DNA of 8,107 bases from Alphaproteobacteria bacterium CG11_big_fil_rev_8_21_14_0_20_44_7 (GTDB lineage: Bacteria > Pseudomonadota > Alphaproteobacteria > Rickettsiales > 21-14-0-20-44-7). How positions within the stretch are numbered: position 1 is the stretch's first letter; every line of letters begins with the position of its first letter. The notes under the pieces are model-generated. The model saw only the letters and a program-made list of their open reading frames with translations, was not told the DNA's origin and did no database searches. The stretch covers positions 1-8,107 of the forward strand of contig PCXJ01000004.1 of the NCBI GenBank assembly GCA_002787615.1. Direction: 5' to 3'. This document shows positions 6,269 through 8,107 of the stretch, piece after piece. The translations under genes were made by a program, and so were the position numbers.

Positions 6269-7918
6269 CTAATTATTCCGGCGGAATTTACTGCATATCA
6301 AGGAAGCAATCAAGATTAGCATTCCAAAGGCGCTAAGCCATGCGCCCAGCCTTTCATGCCAATAAGGCGGGAGAGATATTTTGAGAATCGAATTTTTATA
6401 ATCTTTCTCAGTGCTAACTATCATGTTATTGAAATCGTCTTTTTCCAGCAATACCCTTTCCCCGTCAATTTCCGCCTGCCAACCATCTATATAAAAACGC
6501 CTGAACCAGATTTTCGCACCCGACTCAGCAGAAATCTCCGCCGTTATTTCACGCGGTTGCCAAGTCAGGTTTTTTATTCCCGCCATTGCACCATCCATGA
6601 TTTCAACTTTGCGATTTTTCTTCAATTCATCAAGCGGCGTTATGAAAAAATACTTATATAAATCGTCCTTCTTTGGTGTGTAATGCGGGTAATATTCAAT
6701 GTTATTTGTAAAATAAGCCTTTATCCCGCTTGGTATATGCTGGATTTTGTTGCTGGATATGTACGCCACAAAAATTGCTAATATTATCGCCGGAATGATT
6801 ATAATTGCCGAAACCTGCATAATGCGTTCTTTCACATCCTGCTCAACATATTTTGCGATTATGGGGACTAGAAAAAGTGGCGTTGCCAGCATAAACCGGA
6901 AAGGAAATTGAATAATTTGCAAGATGCTGATTTGCTCCCATAAAAATGAACTCAAAGAGCAGGAAAGAAAAAGGATGGAAATTATTATTACTATAGAAAA
7001 TATGGACTTTTTCCCTAGCCCAGCTCCAAGTTTTTTTAGTAAAAATAACACCAGCCCCACCGTTAGCACATAAGTCAGCACAATAATCAGGAAATATGGA
7101 GCTTTGCTATCAATGAAACTGCTGAAATTTACAAAATGCTCCTGATATTTAAAGCCAATCACCGTATCCCAATGGCTGTGCAAATTCATCAAATCTTTGA
7201 GAAAAATCATCGGCAAAATATAGACAGCACAAATGATTAGGCTTAATAGCGATGAAAAAATCAGCTTGGCATAATGCGATTTTTTATTTGCGCAATAAAA
7301 TCCATAAATCGTTGCTATGGGTAAATATATAATTGTTGCAGGGATATTGGTCAGAATTATCAGAGTTTGGGCGAATGTGTATAATGCGAAACCATATCTC
7401 CTATTTTCTATAATTCGCACAATTCCCATCAGCAAAAGCGGTGCAAATGCATATGCCCACACCATCCCCACTCCTGTGGAAATATAGGCGTAAAAAGCGA
7501 GAAATGGCGGGAAGAAGATATATAGCGCCACACCGAGCAATCTCACTTTCATTTCATAATTTCGTAGCCAGAAATATGAAGTTGCTATTGCAGTGAGAAT
7601 TGCCAGAATCATTGAGGTGTTGATAACCGGCATAAAATAATTGCTTTCGCTCCCCAAAAATGAAAATGCAGAATTGATGTATATCGTTAGTGGCGGATAA
7701 AAGAAAAAGGCATAGCTTCCATTACCAAGAAAAACTTCAGGGTCAAAGCGCGGATAAATCTCACCTCCCGCCAGCAATGCCGAAAACCTCTTTGCCCATA
7801 ATGCATGGATGAAAGAATCATGCCCGGCGAATCCGTATATCAAACCGGGAACAGCCGCCAGCATCGCTATTAATGCCAGAAAAATAATTGACTGGTTATT
7901 TTTGAAGGCGTTTCTCAT
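6269..7918 (-). CDS. polytopic membrane protein, GT-C / PTPS-related-like
   Basis: A 549-residue integral membrane protein with about ten or eleven hydrophobic segments. The first is at residues 10-30, then come several between about 95 and 390, and one is C-terminal at 525-543. The first loop reads GHDSFIHALWAKRF and then GEIYPRFDP and FFFYPPL. An Asp (D34) in the first extracytoplasmic loop followed by a 'YPR...G.G...F.YPPL' pattern recalls '6-pyruvoyl-tetrahydropterin synthase-related' membrane proteins and GT-C glycosyltransferases. Such proteins usually use lipid-linked sugars at the outer face of the inner membrane, but activity is not shown here. Residues about 390-520 form a soluble domain ending RRFYIDGWQAEIDG, like the C-terminal part of YfhO-type proteins. 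Its start overlaps the 3' end of a paralogous gene by 23 nt and it has no clear Shine-Dalgarno, which suggests translational coupling; truA follows 7 nt downstream. Confidence 0.75.
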   Translation of the reverse strand: MRNAFKNNQSIIFLALIAMLAAVPGLIYGFAGHDSFIHALWAKRFSALLAGGEIYPRFDPEVFLGNGSYAFFFYPPLTIYINSAFSFLGSESNYFMPVINTSMILAILTAIATSYFWLRNYEMKVRLLGVALYIFFPPFLAFYAYISTGVGMVWAYAFAPLLLMGIVRIIENRRYGFALYTFAQTLIILTNIPATIIYLPIATIYGFYCANKKSHYAKLIFSSLLSLIICAVYILPMIFLKDLMNLHSHWDTVIGFKYQEHFVNFSSFIDSKAPYFLIIVLTYVLTVGLVLFLLKKLGAGLGKKSIFSIVIIISILFLSCSLSSFLWEQISILQIIQFPFRFMLATPLFLVPIIAKYVEQDVKERIMQVSAIIIIPAIILAIFVAYISSNKIQHIPSGIKAYFTNNIEYYPHYTPKKDDLYKYFFITPLDELKKNRKVEIMDGAMAGIKNLTWQPREITAEISAESGAKIWFRRFYIDGWQAEIDGERVLLEKDDFNNMIVSTEKDYKNSILKISLPPYWHERLGAWLSAFGMLILIASLICSKFRRNN

Positions 7919-8107
7919 AGCAAAATAATAACATCAAAATTAGCAGAGAAATCAGACTAATCCACGCACCAGCCCTTTCATGCCAATATTTTGGCAGATA
8001 TAGCAGCAAAGTTGCATCTTTGTAATTTTTATCAATCACTATCAGCATGCGCTGCATATAATCCTCCGATAAAAGCTCGACAGGGATTCCATTAATTTCA
8101 GCACGCC
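7896..8107 (-). CDS. paralogous polytopic membrane protein, C-terminal fragment (cut by window edge)
   Basis: The last 69 codons of an open frame enter from the right edge and end with TAA at 7898-7896, inside the start of the 549-residue membrane gene. The peptide runs from RAEINGIPVELL through LPKYWHERAGAW to a hydrophobic helix (ISLISLLILMLLF) and a basic tail (YEKRLQK). It aligns without difficulty with the C-terminus of the downstream protein, which has AEIDGERVLL, LPPYWHERLGAW, a hydrophobic helix and SKFRRNN. This is therefore the end of a tandem paralogue, presumably with the same GT-C/PTPS-related architecture, although its catalytic N-terminal part is outside the window. The gene shares a transcript with the downstream membrane gene and truA. 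Confidence 0.8.
   Translation of the reverse strand, partial: RAEINGIPVELLSEDYMQRMLIVIDKNYKDATLLLYLPKYWHERAGAWISLISLLILMLLFCYEKRLQK

Noticed and set aside
6356..6661. 101-codon plus-strand open frame
   Set aside because: It lies entirely antisense inside the 549-residue membrane-protein gene and its translation has no family features.

Overview
The window reads as an AT-rich chromosomal segment of a Gram-negative bacterium, most likely an alphaproteobacterium. The envelope hint is a DUF481-type beta-barrel outer-membrane protein. The lineage hint is TruA, whose N-terminus (MPRYKITIEYDGT, GWQRQ, SAGRTDAGVHA) looks alphaproteobacterial, together with tRNA-Gln(UUG) carrying G37. The species cannot be named from the sequence. 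There is no phage, IS, CRISPR or rRNA signal, and gene density is high.

Positions 1-2555 hold a minus-strand operon transcribed as a fold-III PLP decarboxylase (ornithine decarboxylase-like), then a DUF1704/'QEGLA' zinc metallopeptidase related to the eukaryotic MATCAP detyrosinases, then the first 36 codons of an apparent arginase/agmatinase-family ureohydrolase that runs off the left edge. The genes are 9 and 5 nt apart. Facing away across an intergenic region of about 120 bp is a plus-strand gene for a two-domain GNAT acetyltransferase/nitrilase-superfamily amidohydrolase, followed by the DUF481 protein. Ornithine decarboxylase plus a ureohydrolase suggests putrescine/polyamine metabolism. 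The peptidase and the acyltransferase-amidase have no established role there, which makes this neighbourhood the most interesting part of the window.

Positions 5264-5337 encode a complete minus-strand tRNA-Gln(UUG) with encoded CCA, convergent with the DUF481 gene and with a plausible promoter of its own.

Positions 5503-8107 hold a second minus-strand run. It contains the 3' end of a membrane protein (entering from the right edge), a full 549-residue multi-pass membrane protein that is its paralogue (23-nt overlap), and truA, which starts 7 nt after the membrane gene ends. The two membrane proteins resemble GT-C/PTPS-related polytopic proteins, probably lipid-linked-sugar glycosyltransferase-like. 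TruA is housekeeping tRNA pseudouridylation.

No gene-free stretch exceeds 300 bases. The longest is 5338-5502, which holds the tRNA promoter candidate and nothing else I can support.
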